Assembly (NCBI GenBank): GCA_013396995.1
Contig: VWZP01002413.1
Coordinates: 186,001 to 250,000 of the forward strand
Origin: Dicaeum eximium
Lineage: Eukaryota > Chordata > Aves > Passeriformes > Dicaeidae
Direction of reading: 5' to 3'
DNA length: 64,000 nucleotides
The position numbers and the translations under genes are program-made. Numbering within the stretch: the first letter of the stretch is position 1; every line of letters starts with the position of its first letter. The notes below the pieces were generated by a model. It did no database searches. It was not told the DNA's origin and saw only the letters and a list, made by a program, of their open reading frames with translations. Below are positions 51,701 to 57,504 of the stretch, in pieces.

Positions 51701-54466
51701 TACATTAACGCAACCTACAATTTCATCAGTCACTGTGCCTTAATGAGGAATTACAAACCATGACTTGGAAGACAGTAGGAAACACATTCTACCAAGAGGA
51801 CTGAAAGGGGAAAAAACTCACATGAAAGAAGCAGACAAACTAAACTTTACAGTTGGAGTCAACTGGTGGAAGAGGAGGTGAAAGGAATTCCCTAGAGGAC
51901 ACTGGTTACAAAAGATTCATAAAAAAAGGAAAGTAAGTACAAGGTAGATTACCATTTTATGTGTCAAAGAAAGCCAACCAACAGGCAACAGACCTAAGAA
52001 GGTTTGTTAAGCTTAAAAACTATTCTCTCTATAGCACCAAGCATCCAGGGAAGAATAGAAACATAATGGTACTTCCCTGTTAAACTCTGTCCCCAAATCT
52101 TTCTGTCCCTTGAAAAGGGAACAAACAGTGCTATTGATATTTACAAACCAAGTCACAGAATCAACAAGCAAAAGAACCCTACCCAGGAATGAAACACTAG
52201 GAAGTAGCAAAGAAATTAACTGTTTTGTTTTGACTATAAACCCCACTATATTCAAAACAGTGTAGCTCATTTTAGCCTGTAATAATTATTGTCATTAACC
52301 AGGACTCAAAGTTGTAATACCTATTAACCTTGCTATAGGTTAGCAACTGATTCAACATCTTTTAGATTTATCTCTATGCCAGGCCAGGAGCTGACAAAAA
52401 GACTGACAGTAAGAAAAAGCAGCAGCAGCAAAGACGGGGTGTAAAAAAAACCATCCAAAAACTGTCCCAAGGTTAGAAACTACTTCCTGCAGTACAGCTA
52501 TGCTGTGTCACTGCCTATGCCCAGGACACTGATTCACTGCATCCAGGCAAAATGTAAACTGGCAAATACTCCAGAGAGCAAGGACATTTCTCTTGCTGAA
52601 GAAACACCTACAAAGCTTTTCCAGACTGGGTGCTGCCTATGCCTCCTTTATAACTCCCTGTGCAGTAAGTCTCCCCACACTGTACTTTAGCAAGCCCCTT
52701 AAGCCAGGTCTATTAAGTGGGCAGAGTGGAAAGATCACACAACTTCTTTACACGTTTTTCTAACAACCCTGCAAACGTACTCTCACCCACTGCAACATGA
52801 ATTCCACATCCTGCTCCCCAAATATTTTACTTCTTTTACAAATGTTTTACTACATTACCTGAAATTTTATCCTGTATGTAAAGAAAATAAGTTGGAGAAA
52901 ACTGATATGGTCAACGCAGAGATCATGATGCTTCATTAATACCCCTTATGAGCCTTGGGTTACCTATATCAGAACAAAGCTTTCCACTACTGCCAATAAA
53001 TTCATATTGGGGTTTAGTTGTTGTTGTTGACCACTACACATTCATAACCTCAAAAAACTTAGGGGTTTTTGCTTTTATATGTGAAACTTCAGAACTATGC
53101 ACATCATTCAGTTTATACTCACACCTTCCTAATTGTCTTCTGTCACTTTCTGCTTTGCCCATAGTATTACCATGCTTTTCTTTCGGCTAGCTTTCATTAA
53201 GCTTTCCAATTATTAACAACAACTTCTTGCCAAAAGCACCAGCTTCATTTCAGCTTCAATTAAGCAAAGTTACAGCTGTCCACTCCATCCTTCCACCCAA
53301 CCTGTCCTCTTAACTCATCCTCTAGTTTAACTGCATCCCATGAGGAGCCATTTCAGAACAGGAACTAACGATCTGCCAGGGTCAGGCTCCTGAATGAGGT
53401 CACTTAGGAGTTAATTCCACACCAAAGAAAGGATAGAAACCCACACAAGCCCTGCTTAGTCAAAACAAAACAAAGGATTCAGCGTCCAAGTGAGCTGCAT
53501 ACAACTCCGAATCATTCTTCCACGGATTCTTCTGCCATCACTCAGAGAAAACATGTTGACAAGAAATCCAAAGCAGCAGTGACACAAAAGGCCACATGCA
53601 AACTTACAAGATAAAGACATGTTATGAGATAAGGGTTAAAAGAACTAAGTGCTGAGAAATGCCCAAACTGGCATCACACACAGAAATTGACAAAACCGAC
53701 GTGGAGATACAAAGTTGGCAGATCAAAAAAAAAAAAAAAAANCCTGGCAGAATCGGATGTGATACAGACTGTTACTGCAATAAAACGCACGAGAAATAAA
53801 AAAAAAAAGACGGGTATGCAAATTGTGCCAGAAATACACTTTTCATGTAAAAGACCTAGGCGGCTGTGTGTAGCCTCGAGCTACCTACCGCCGAAGTAAC
53901 GCTAAGGTTTAACAAAAACACAAAGCGTTCCTTTATAATGAGCTCTGCGTGAGACAAGGCAGCCCAAGAGGTTTAAGTGCCGTAACACGCCTGTGGACGG
54001 CTTAGGAGCAGGCTCCTCACAGCAGCACCCGGAGTGACCGGAGCGGAGCCGCTGCCTACGGCATCTCCCCGCCCTCCCGCGCCCGAACCCCGCGTGCTGG
54101 GCGGGAACCGGGAGCGAACGCACAGCCACGAGTCCCCGCCACAGCGCTCCAGGGCCTCCCCTGCTCTCGCCGCCGCTGCCTCGGGCCCCCCGAGTGCCTT
54201 GGCCGCCCCCGCACTCCCGGGGTCGGTCCGGCCGCACCTGGCAGCTCCTCGCGGTCGTGACCCGGGGCCGCCGCCGCCCCGCTCTACCTGCATGCCCGGC
54301 GCCCCGGGGTCCACGCCGGTGTCCAGCACGGCCAGCAGCACCCCCCGCCCGTCGAAGTCGGGGAAGCGGGCGAGGAAGGCGGCGGCGCCGGTCTCCTTCT
54401 TGGGCAGGAGCCCGTGGAACGGGAACGGCTCCTCGGCNNNNNNNNNNNNNNNGCGGCGGCCGCCAT
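6619..54466 (-). CDS. TPP2: TPP2, tripeptidyl peptidase II (30 coding exons)
   Basis: Coding exons in transcript order: 54288-54466, 48298-48426, 46479-46574, 45972-46076, 45218-45342, 44345-44508, 42934-43088, 41856-41932, 41202-41329, 39314-39413, 38783-38931, 38538-38653, 36794-36962, 34766-34923, 34197-34273, 33284-33390, 32327-32481, 31101-31217, 29444-29544, 27374-27470, 26950-27087, 25423-25667, 25143-25221, 23254-23292, 16510-16661, 16315-16411, 15309-15439, 13832-14039, 7382-7501, 6619-6708. All junctions are GT-AG and in phase. Exons 2-30 give 1207 residues; a 55-residue exon 1 makes 1262. Asp44, His264, Asn362 and Ser449 form the subtilisin-type active site; Glu305 and Glu331 bind the substrate N-terminus. 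Family knowledge: a giant cytosolic S8 serine exopeptidase that removes tripeptides from proteasome products and forms spindle-shaped megadalton complexes. The reading frame is intact apart from an assembly gap in exon 1. Confidence 0.97.
7052..7107. repeat. Local direct duplication flanking an AT run
   Basis: Copy 1 at 7052-7073 and copy 2 at 7088-7107 share gagactaagttgt and a tgatata start; an (AT)n run lies between. It is in TPP2 intron 29. Confidence 0.8.
7382..7501 (-). CDS. TPP2: TPP2 exon 29 (residues 1194-1233)
   Basis: 40 codons, phase 0 at both ends, encoding VLTFAYKHALVNKMYGRGLK and FATKLAEEKPTKDN. It is separated from exon 28 by the 6.3-kb intron 28. Confidence 0.96.
7502..13831. 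other. TPP2 intron 28, mostly unassigned
   Basis: A 6.3-kb AT-rich intron. Apart from the solo LTR at 11817-12320 I see no exon, RNA gene or clear repeat. Open frames in it are short and lack family resemblance. Confidence 0.5.
11817..12320 (+). mobile_element. Solo LTR of an avian endogenous retrovirus, copy 1
   Basis: It begins TGTACTGG and carries ttaattttcttcacagcagc, a TATA-like tataaagc, and ctggagatggctgaacacc followed by gcccatgggaagtggtgaat, signatures of an LTR family common in bird genomes. The 5-bp repeat CAATC occurs directly before (11812-11816) and after (12321-12325), consistent with a target-site duplication. It lacks most of the 3' part present in copy 2. No internal retroviral genes. 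Confidence 0.82.
13832..14039 (-). CDS. TPP2: TPP2 exon 28 (residues 1124-1193)
   Basis: It encodes KQKSTLVDALCRKGSALADQ, an acidic variable stretch (DAEGKDEDHES) and TETFWETTKWTDLFDSK. The acceptor is ctccctag and the donor GTAAGA. Acidic variation in the middle is normal for this exon. Confidence 0.96.
15309..15439 (-). CDS. TPP2: TPP2 exon 27 (residues 1081-1123 plus two bases)
   Basis: It encodes ERMKRLDEIVEAANTVISHI and DQTALAVYFAMKTDPRPDAT. The donor is placed at GTACCT because AA|T gives Asn1124, continuing into the next exon. Confidence 0.94.
16315..16411 (-). CDS. TPP2: TPP2 exon 26 (residues 1048-1080)
   Basis: It encodes LDTSDIYSELKEAFPNHLPL and YVARLHQLDSEK, a tetratricopeptide-like helical pair. 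The donor GTTATT is weak, but the phase and protein match are exact. Confidence 0.94.
16510..16661 (-). CDS. TPP2: TPP2 exon 25, charged linker (residues 998-1047 plus two bases)
   Basis: It encodes VHYHLIPSPSKSKNGS, then a Lys/Glu alternation (KEKEKEQEKEKDAKEEF), then ALRDLKIQWMT. The charged stretch is probably a disordered surface loop before the helical C-terminal part; that is inference. The donor is GTATGT. Confidence 0.95.
20335..20745 (+). repeat. CR1 LINE internal fragment (reverse transcriptase end)
   Basis: It resembles the 3' end of CR1 ORF2: a ggtcagtgacat start, cagtacatttgctagtgacaccaaactggg, and atgaagttcaacaaagagaagtgcaag. Frame is disrupted. Orientation is opposite to TPP2. 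Confidence 0.85.
20999..21940 (-). repeat. CR1 LINE 3' fragment, about 0.94 kb
   Basis: Read on the - strand it gives the CR1 3' portion. On the + strand the reverse complement is clear: cacagaatatgccaagttgg, cttccttggggagcctgttcc, cctcctctggacactctcc, ggatccccaggtccctttcc, ccacagggctgaagacagag. It is the longest CR1 copy in the window and has the same orientation as TPP2. Confidence 0.92.
23254..23292 (-). CDS. TPP2: TPP2 exon 24, 39-nt cassette exon (residues 985-997)
   Basis: 13 codons, GQSAAKRQGKFKK, flanked by ctcccag and a GTACTG donor and phase 0 on both sides. The peptide matches the 13-residue insert I recall from the longer mammalian isoform. It is strongly basic (six Lys/Arg, no acidic residue). 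Skipping it gives 1249 residues. Confidence 0.9.
25143..25221 (-). CDS. TPP2: TPP2 exon 23 (residues 958-984)
   Basis: It encodes IPKGAGPGCYLAGSLTLSKT and ELGKKA. It ends in phase 0 with a GTGAGT donor, so the next exon can be skipped without a frameshift. Confidence 0.95.
25423..25667 (-). CDS. TPP2: TPP2 exon 22, largest exon (residues 877-957 plus two bases)
   Basis: It encodes GDYTIRLQIRHEQN, LPFIVSHRLSSTLSLDIYEN and a Lys-rich turn ALLGKKKS, then QPFFVTSLPDD. The acceptor is ttttcag and the donor GTAAGT. Confidence 0.97.
26950..27087 (-). CDS. TPP2: TPP2 exon 21 (residues 831-876)
   Basis: 46 codons, phase 0 at both ends, encoding PKSGEVTPSCPLLCELLYES and WIIFDQNKRQMGSGDAYPHQ. Confidence 0.96.
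27374..27470 (-). CDS. TPP2: TPP2 exon 20 (residues 798-830)
   Basis: It encodes KPLGSRDILPNNRQLYEMIL and TYNFHQ. It ends in phase 0 with a GTAAGG donor. Confidence 0.95.
29444..29544 (-). CDS. TPP2: TPP2 exon 19 (residues 765-797 plus two bases)
   Basis: It encodes HASEGIVRFDVQSLLKYEDI and APCINLKSWVQTL. The acceptor is ttctag and the donor GTAGAG. Confidence 0.95.
31101..31217 (-). CDS. TPP2: TPP2 exon 18 (residues 726-764)
   Basis: 39 codons, phase 0 at both ends, encoding EFCVARWWASLSDVSINYTI and SFHGVLCGAPQLNM. The donor is GTAAGT. Confidence 0.96.
32327..32481 (-). CDS. TPP2: TPP2 exon 17 (residues 674-725)
   Basis: It encodes VTVCSCSADVTAKFVLHAVQ, YRSHEFYKFLSLPEKG and TEAFPVL. It ends in phase 0 with a GTAAGT donor. 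Confidence 0.96.
33284..33390 (-). CDS. TPP2: TPP2 exon 16 (residues 638-673 plus one base)
   Basis: It encodes YTDVHFKPGQIRRHFIDVPQ and GATWA. The acceptor is catacag and the donor GTAAGG. Confidence 0.96.
34197..34273 (-). CDS. TPP2: TPP2 exon 15 (residues 613-637 plus two bases)
   Basis: It encodes VCGYDTAMPNAGPLFRVPVT. The donor is GTGAGT; the split codon gives Lys638. Confidence 0.95.
34766..34923 (-). CDS. TPP2: TPP2 exon 14 (residues 560-612)
   Basis: It encodes ISLQLHLALTSN, WVQCPSHLELMNQCRHINI and RVDPRGLRGGVHYTE. It ends in phase 0 with a GTATGG donor. Confidence 0.96.
36794..36962 (-). CDS. TPP2: TPP2 exon 13 (residues 504-559 plus one base)
   Basis: It encodes VDKAYDYLIQ, RGIYLRDPAQ and SDHGVGIEPVFPENT. 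The acceptor is ttaacag and the donor GTAGGA. Confidence 0.96.
38538..38653 (-). CDS. TPP2: TPP2 exon 12 (residues 465-503)
   Basis: It encodes LKANNVHYTVHSVRRALENT and IEVFAQGHGIIQ, the end of the subtilisin-like domain. It ends in phase 0 with a GTACTT donor. Confidence 0.96.
38783..38931 (-). CDS. TPP2: TPP2 exon 11, catalytic Ser449 (residues 415-464 plus one base)
   Basis: It carries the serine motif NGTSMSSPNACGGIALVLSG; the first Ser after GT is residue 449. It also has SISAPGGAIASVPNWTLRG. The acceptor is tgctag and the donor GTAAAG. Confidence 0.97.
39314..39413 (-). CDS. TPP2: TPP2 exon 10 (residues 382-414 plus two bases)
   Basis: It encodes GVGAYVSPDMMVAEYS and YTWSSRGP, part of the catalytic domain. 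The donor is GTAGGT. Confidence 0.96.
41202..41329 (-). CDS. TPP2: TPP2 exon 9, Asn362 oxyanion region (residues 339-381 plus one base)
   Basis: It encodes YVSSAGNNGPCLSTVGCPGG. The first Asn of the NNG pair is residue 362, the oxyanion-hole asparagine of the subtilisin fold. Confidence 0.97.
41856..41932 (-). CDS. TPP2: TPP2 exon 8, Glu331 (residues 314-338 plus two bases)
   Basis: It encodes KCDLVNYSYGEATHWPNS; the glutamate in YGEAT is residue 331, the second N-terminus-binding glutamate. The donor is GTGAGT. Confidence 0.96.
42934..43088 (-). CDS. TPP2: TPP2 exon 7, catalytic His264 and Glu305 (residues 262-313)
   Basis: It opens with the subtilisin histidine motif AHGTHVASIAAG (His264) and contains STMETGTGLIRA with Glu305, one of the two glutamates that bind the free N-terminus of the substrate. 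The donor is GTGGGT. Confidence 0.97.
43200..43455 (+). repeat. CR1 LINE internal fragment
   Basis: ggccagtcaccagtg, gatgatctggacaagg, gctggaggataggaaggctc, atatgaggttcaacaaagc match the 3' end of CR1 ORF2. It lies in TPP2 intron 6. A short open frame in it is a CR1 remnant. Confidence 0.88.
44345..44508 (-). CDS. TPP2: TPP2 exon 6 (residues 207-262)
   Basis: It encodes YKEAQEYGSFGTSEMLNYSV and NIYDDGNLLSIVTSG, just before the catalytic histidine. The first base completes Arg207 and the last base starts Gly262. Confidence 0.96.
45218..45342 (-). CDS. TPP2: TPP2 exon 5 (residues 166-206 plus two bases)
   Basis: It encodes VNKLIKEELQ and KKYSDPGPVYDCVVWYDG. The donor is GTAAAT, leaving AG for the split Arg207. 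Confidence 0.95.
45972..46076 (-). CDS. TPP2: TPP2 exon 4 (residues 131-165)
   Basis: 35 codons, phase 0 at both ends, encoding KERKEKLWDPVHRLALAEAC and a variable tail (AAHSSPSQ). The acceptor is attttacag and the donor GTTTGC. Confidence 0.95.
46479..46574 (-). CDS. TPP2: TPP2 exon 3 (residues 99-130)
   Basis: 32 codons, phase 0 at both ends, encoding NPSGKYHIGIKNGYD and YPKALKERIQ. The acceptor is ctgtag and the donor GTAAGG. Confidence 0.95.
47604..48190 (+). mobile_element. Solo LTR of an avian endogenous retrovirus, copy 2
   Basis: Same family as 11817-12320 but nearly full length. It has ttgattttcttcacagtagc, a TATA-like atataaaac, ctggagatggctgaacactt, gcccatgggaagtggtgaat, an attaaactgtc poly(A)-type signal and a gctgggtttaaaccacaatg end. 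The 8-mer TCTGGTTA occurs at 47602-47609 and 48191-48198, at both edges. It lies in TPP2 intron 2, antisense to the gene. No internal retroviral genes. Confidence 0.85.
48298..48426 (-). CDS. TPP2: TPP2 exon 2 (residues 56-98)
   Basis: 43 codons, phase 0 at both ends. It includes TTDGKPKIIDIIDTTGSGDV and EPKDGEITGLSGR, the start of the long insertion between Asp44 and His264 that is typical of TPP2. A solo LTR ends about 107 bp beyond the donor. Confidence 0.95.
49040..49358 (+). repeat. CR1 LINE 3' fragment
   Basis: actttttacatgggacaggc, cactggaacaggttgccc, ggttggatgagattctgagc, tggcctttcaaggtccct and a ccattctgtgattctatg end. It shares the caaggtcccttccaacccaa tail subtype with 57222-57504. 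Confidence 0.92.
53742..53742. other. Single ambiguous base after a poly(A) run
   Basis: One N directly follows 17 A (53725-53741) in TPP2 intron 1, a homopolymer sequencing uncertainty. Confidence 0.95.
54288..54466 (-). CDS. TPP2: TPP2 exon 1 (residues 1-55, interrupted by N gap)
   Basis: The start ATG is at 54466-54464 in a strong Kozak context (gccATGG), followed by alanine codons, then 15 N at 54438-54452, then EEPFPFHGLLPKKETG and the catalytic aspartate motif AVLDTGVD (Asp44). The donor is GTAGAG after 54288. As written, the ATG and the catalytic part are in different frames because of the gap length. If the gap were one base, exon 1 would encode exactly 55 residues, as I recall for human. 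Confidence 0.9.
54438..54452. other. Assembly gap (15 N) inside TPP2 exon 1
   Basis: The run of 15 N lies between alanine-coding GC-rich repeats. Its length is incompatible with the reading frame: the ATG base at 54466 and the first codon base after the gap at 54437 are 29 bases apart. Confidence 0.98.
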
Positions 54467-54619
54467 GGCGCGAGACTGGGGCGCGGGGCCGGTGGGGCGG
54501 GGGGGACAGGCTGCGAGAGGCCACGGCAGGGCGGCGCATGCGCGGAGCAGCTCCACCGGCCCGCGGGGACGCGCACCCCCTCGCGGCCCGGGGCGCGAGC
54601 AGCACCGGAGCTAAACCGA

Positions 54620-54666
54620 CCAATAGGACGGCGAGGAAGGCGGGGCCTGCTGTGAAGACAGCCAAT
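54620..54666. promoter_or_regulatory. Two CCAAT boxes (possible NF-Y pair)
   Basis: CCAAT on the + strand at 54620-54624 and 54662-54666, 42 bp apart, about 155 and 200 bp upstream of the TPP2 ATG. Relative to TPP2 both read as inverted CCAAT (ATTGG). A GC-box-like cggggcc lies between them. NF-Y binding is inference. Confidence 0.5.
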
Positions 54667-54865
54667 CACGGGAGGGACGTGTTCACGCGCCGGGGCTGTG
54701 GCGGCCACGTCCGGCGGCGGCGGGAGCCGAGGGCACCTTCCAGCGGCGCTACCGCGGGCGGGGCCGGGCCCGCACCCCGCCGCCCCAGGGCGCCCGGCCG
54801 GTCGCGGGCTGCGGCCTCGGGTCCTGCCCGCGAGGGTGCCCGGGGAACTCCTAATGGCAAACGGA

Positions 54866-55225
54866 GTCACGGAATCACTGAGAAAAGATCGCTGAGATCA
54901 TCTAGTTCATGCTATGACCGAACGCCATGGCAGTGAGTGTCAACCAGACCACGGCACTGAGCGCCAAGTCCAGCCTTTCCTTAAACACCTCCGGGGACGG
55001 TGACTCGCCGTTCTCCCTGGGCAGCCCATTCCAGTATCTAATCACTCTTTATGTGAAGAATTTCTTCCTGGTGTCCGGACTGAAACTCCTCTGGCACATG
55101 TCCTGAGGCCATTTGCTCTGAGGCAGTCGCTCGCTGCCTGGGGGAAGAGGCCGGCCCCACCTGGCTGCAGCCTCCTATCAGGTGCTTGGAGCGGGCAGTA
55201 AGGTCACCCCTGAGCCTCCTTTACT
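54866..55225 (-). repeat. CR1 LINE 3' fragment upstream of TPP2
   Basis: On the + strand: gagtcacggaatcactgag, gatcatctagttcatgc, gttctccctgggcagcccattccag, tatgtgaagaatttcttcctg, cctcctatcaggtgcttgga. This is the reverse complement of a CR1 3' end. It starts about 400 bp upstream of the TPP2 ATG and abuts the CpG island. Confidence 0.88.
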
Positions 55226-55349
55226 CAAATAACCAATGTGCAAACATTTACTTAGCGATTTTTTTTTTCTTCTTCTGCTGCTGATTCGTTGTTCAGGATA
55301 AATAGGTCCCGCGGAGGCAGTACCAGTGCAACTGTTTAGCAAAGAGGAG

Positions 55350-55530
55350 AAAAAACCACCCAAACCAAAAACCAACCAACCAAAAAACCCCAAACAAACA
55401 AGCAGAAAAAGAAGGAAACCCACAGAAAATGCAACAAAACAAACAAAAAACCCCAACAACAAAGAAACCCAAAAGACTACCTAAAGGGGAAAAGAAAATA
55501 AAACAAAAAACCCCCAACCAAACCAAAAAG
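55350..55530. repeat. A/C-rich low-complexity tract
   Basis: Roughly 180 bp almost free of T, with aaaccaacc, aaacaaac and aaaacccc units. The 12-mer agactacctaaa occurs twice near its right end (about 55474 and 55530). Confidence 0.8.
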
Positions 55531-57170
55531 ACTACCTAAACACTATAGGGAGCTCAAAATAAAAGTTTTGGAGAAGTTGTTAAGGGAAAATCTCAACTTT
55601 GAATAGAGGTCAGAGGTTTCAAAGGTGTTTTTCTAGCTTTCATGCTCACATACACACTTGGAAAAGAACCTGAACTATGGAGCACCAGCAAATATACACA
55701 CAGAATGTCTTTTGGAAAGATGCCTTGTTTGTAGTGTCTGACATGTACTCCTTCAACCATTTTAGCTGGTAATAAGTGTAAACCTGGTTGATTTCTGGGC
55801 AGTCACTTTGCTTTCTTCAGACAAGTTTCTATTTAGAGTCACCTTGGCTGACAAAGGTGTTTGTGAGTTAACATGTTCACTGTAAAGCAATGGGGATTTT
55901 GACTTCTGAGAGTTTTTCTGGGGTTTTTTTGTTTGTTTGTTTTGTGGGTTTTTTTTGTTTGTTTGTTTGTTTCATAGGTCTGATGACATTATTATGGACT
56001 TTGTCAGACATTAATCTTCATTGAAATGGAGCTGGCATTTGTTCTTTCTCTAGAAGTGGGAGAGGGTTGCTAGCAAATAAGGGTACTTAATTTATTTTTC
56101 CCATTTTGTCACCTAGCATCAGCATTGTCTTCCAGCTCACTAATGGCTTTAGAGATCTGCGTGATTTTTATGCAAATGCTAAAATAAACCTGAAGAGCAC
56201 TGCCTTAAAAATACACAGTATTAAAAAAGTGAAAGCTGTACCATATGAATGTAGTGTGTAAATCAATCTGCTTCCCACTTTGATTTTCAATCATAAATCA
56301 AAACTTTACATTTTGATGTCTAGATACCATGTGTGAAACTTTCTTAGAATGTTGATGGTGTCAGACTGTCGTCATAATCAGATTTTTTTAAAAATTATGT
56401 AAAAATTTGACTGATCTTACTACAGTTGAGAGAATTATTCTGACAGGATGGTTGTTCAGTTGTTTAATACCTAATTCACTGCCCATTTGAGTTTAGTTTT
56501 CCTTCTGTTTACCATTGCTAGTGCATCTCAATGGGAGAAGCTTGTATTTCTGGCAGTGTGTTTACATGAACAGAAGTCTCATATGTCTTATTCCTAGTAT
56601 ACTTTGAGATATTAAACTACAAAAAATGCTCAAAATATTTCACATCCCATTCAATGAAAAAGCTGTATGTTATAATTTGGAAACATTTATTACTAGCCCT
56701 GAAAATCTCTTCCCCGTTCAGTTGCCTTGGTCTCAAAGTACCACAAACAACTCTAATTAGCAGGTACATATCATTCAGGTATGTATAAATTATGTGCACT
56801 GCCAAGCAGCAGGGCAGGTTCTGCAGGAAAACCCAGAATTTGAGCAAGGTGTGCCAATCAACCTTTAACAGACTTGAAAGTGATACCATGGAAAGAAAAA
56901 ACTTAATTTTGGTGACGGTCTTCAAAATGTAGCTATTTTGTTAATTGTATGATTACAACTGTAGCATTAGGACATGAGCTTAAAGAGAAAGTTGTGCATC
57001 TTATTGAGACTGCAGATCCTGAGCATACTGAGAATTTTGGAATTTTAAACTTAATCCTGCACTTCTCAGGTTTCCTATGTTTAGTGTGCTAGGTTAACAG
57101 TTAGACTAACACTCTCAAGTCCTCCACTAAAATATGTCTTTAAGCACCTATCTAAATAGATTCAAATATT
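55531..57170. other. Unassigned intergenic sequence upstream of TPP2
   Basis: AT-rich, with a (GTTT)n stretch at about 55925-55972. No exon with convincing coding character or splice sites seen. Confidence 0.5.
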
Positions 57171-57172
57171 TC

Positions 57173-57222
57173 CAGGGATGATGACTCAATCCCTTCCATC
57201 ATGGGGAGCCTCTTCCAGATGG
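57173..57222 (-). repeat. CR1 fragment, minus orientation
   Basis: ccagggatgatgactcaatc and ggggagcctcttccag are the reverse complement of the CR1 segment around the aggctgcccagggag motif. It directly abuts a + oriented CR1 piece. Confidence 0.7.
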
Positions 57223-57504
57223 GGAAAAACTTTTTATCAGGACCTGTAGCAATAGGGCAACTAAAAGAGGGTAGATTCAGACTAGATACGAGACAAGTTT
57301 GTTTTACAATGAGAGTGGGGAAACACTGTAACAGGTTGCCCACAGGAGGTGGTGGATGCCCCATCCCTGGAAACATTGAAGGTCAGGTTGGATGGGGCTC
57401 TGAGTAACCTGATTTAGTTGAAGATGTCTCTGCTCATTGCAGGGAGATTGGACGAGATGGCCTTTCAAGGTCCCTTCCAACCCAAACCATTCTATGATTC
57501 TATG
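57222..57504 (+). repeat. CR1 LINE 3' fragment
   Basis: acactgtaacaggttgccca, ccctggaaacattgaaggtc, tgatttagttgaagatgtct, tggcctttcaaggtccct and a ccattctatgattctatg end. Confidence 0.92.

Larger units (their letters stand above)
48427..54287. other. TPP2 intron 1, mostly unassigned
   Basis: A 5.9-kb intron. It has a CR1 fragment near 49040-49358, an A/C-rich tract at about 49798-49930, and the lower part of the CpG island at its right end. Otherwise I see nothing. Confidence 0.5.
53960..54850. promoter_or_regulatory. TPP2: CpG-rich promoter island of TPP2
   Basis: Base composition changes sharply from AT-rich to very GC- and CpG-rich here and back again after about 54850. The island covers the 5' part of intron 1, exon 1, the 5' UTR and the promoter. 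No TATA box is placed suitably for exon 1. It is typical of a housekeeping CpG-island promoter. Confidence 0.85.

Noticed and set aside
53902..54936. Long open frames of 230-322 codons on both strands across the CpG island
   Set aside because: GC-rich DNA has few stop codons; the frames are Arg/Pro/Ala-rich, overlap on both strands and run through the N gap. Only the exon 1 part with the AVLDTGVD motif is real.
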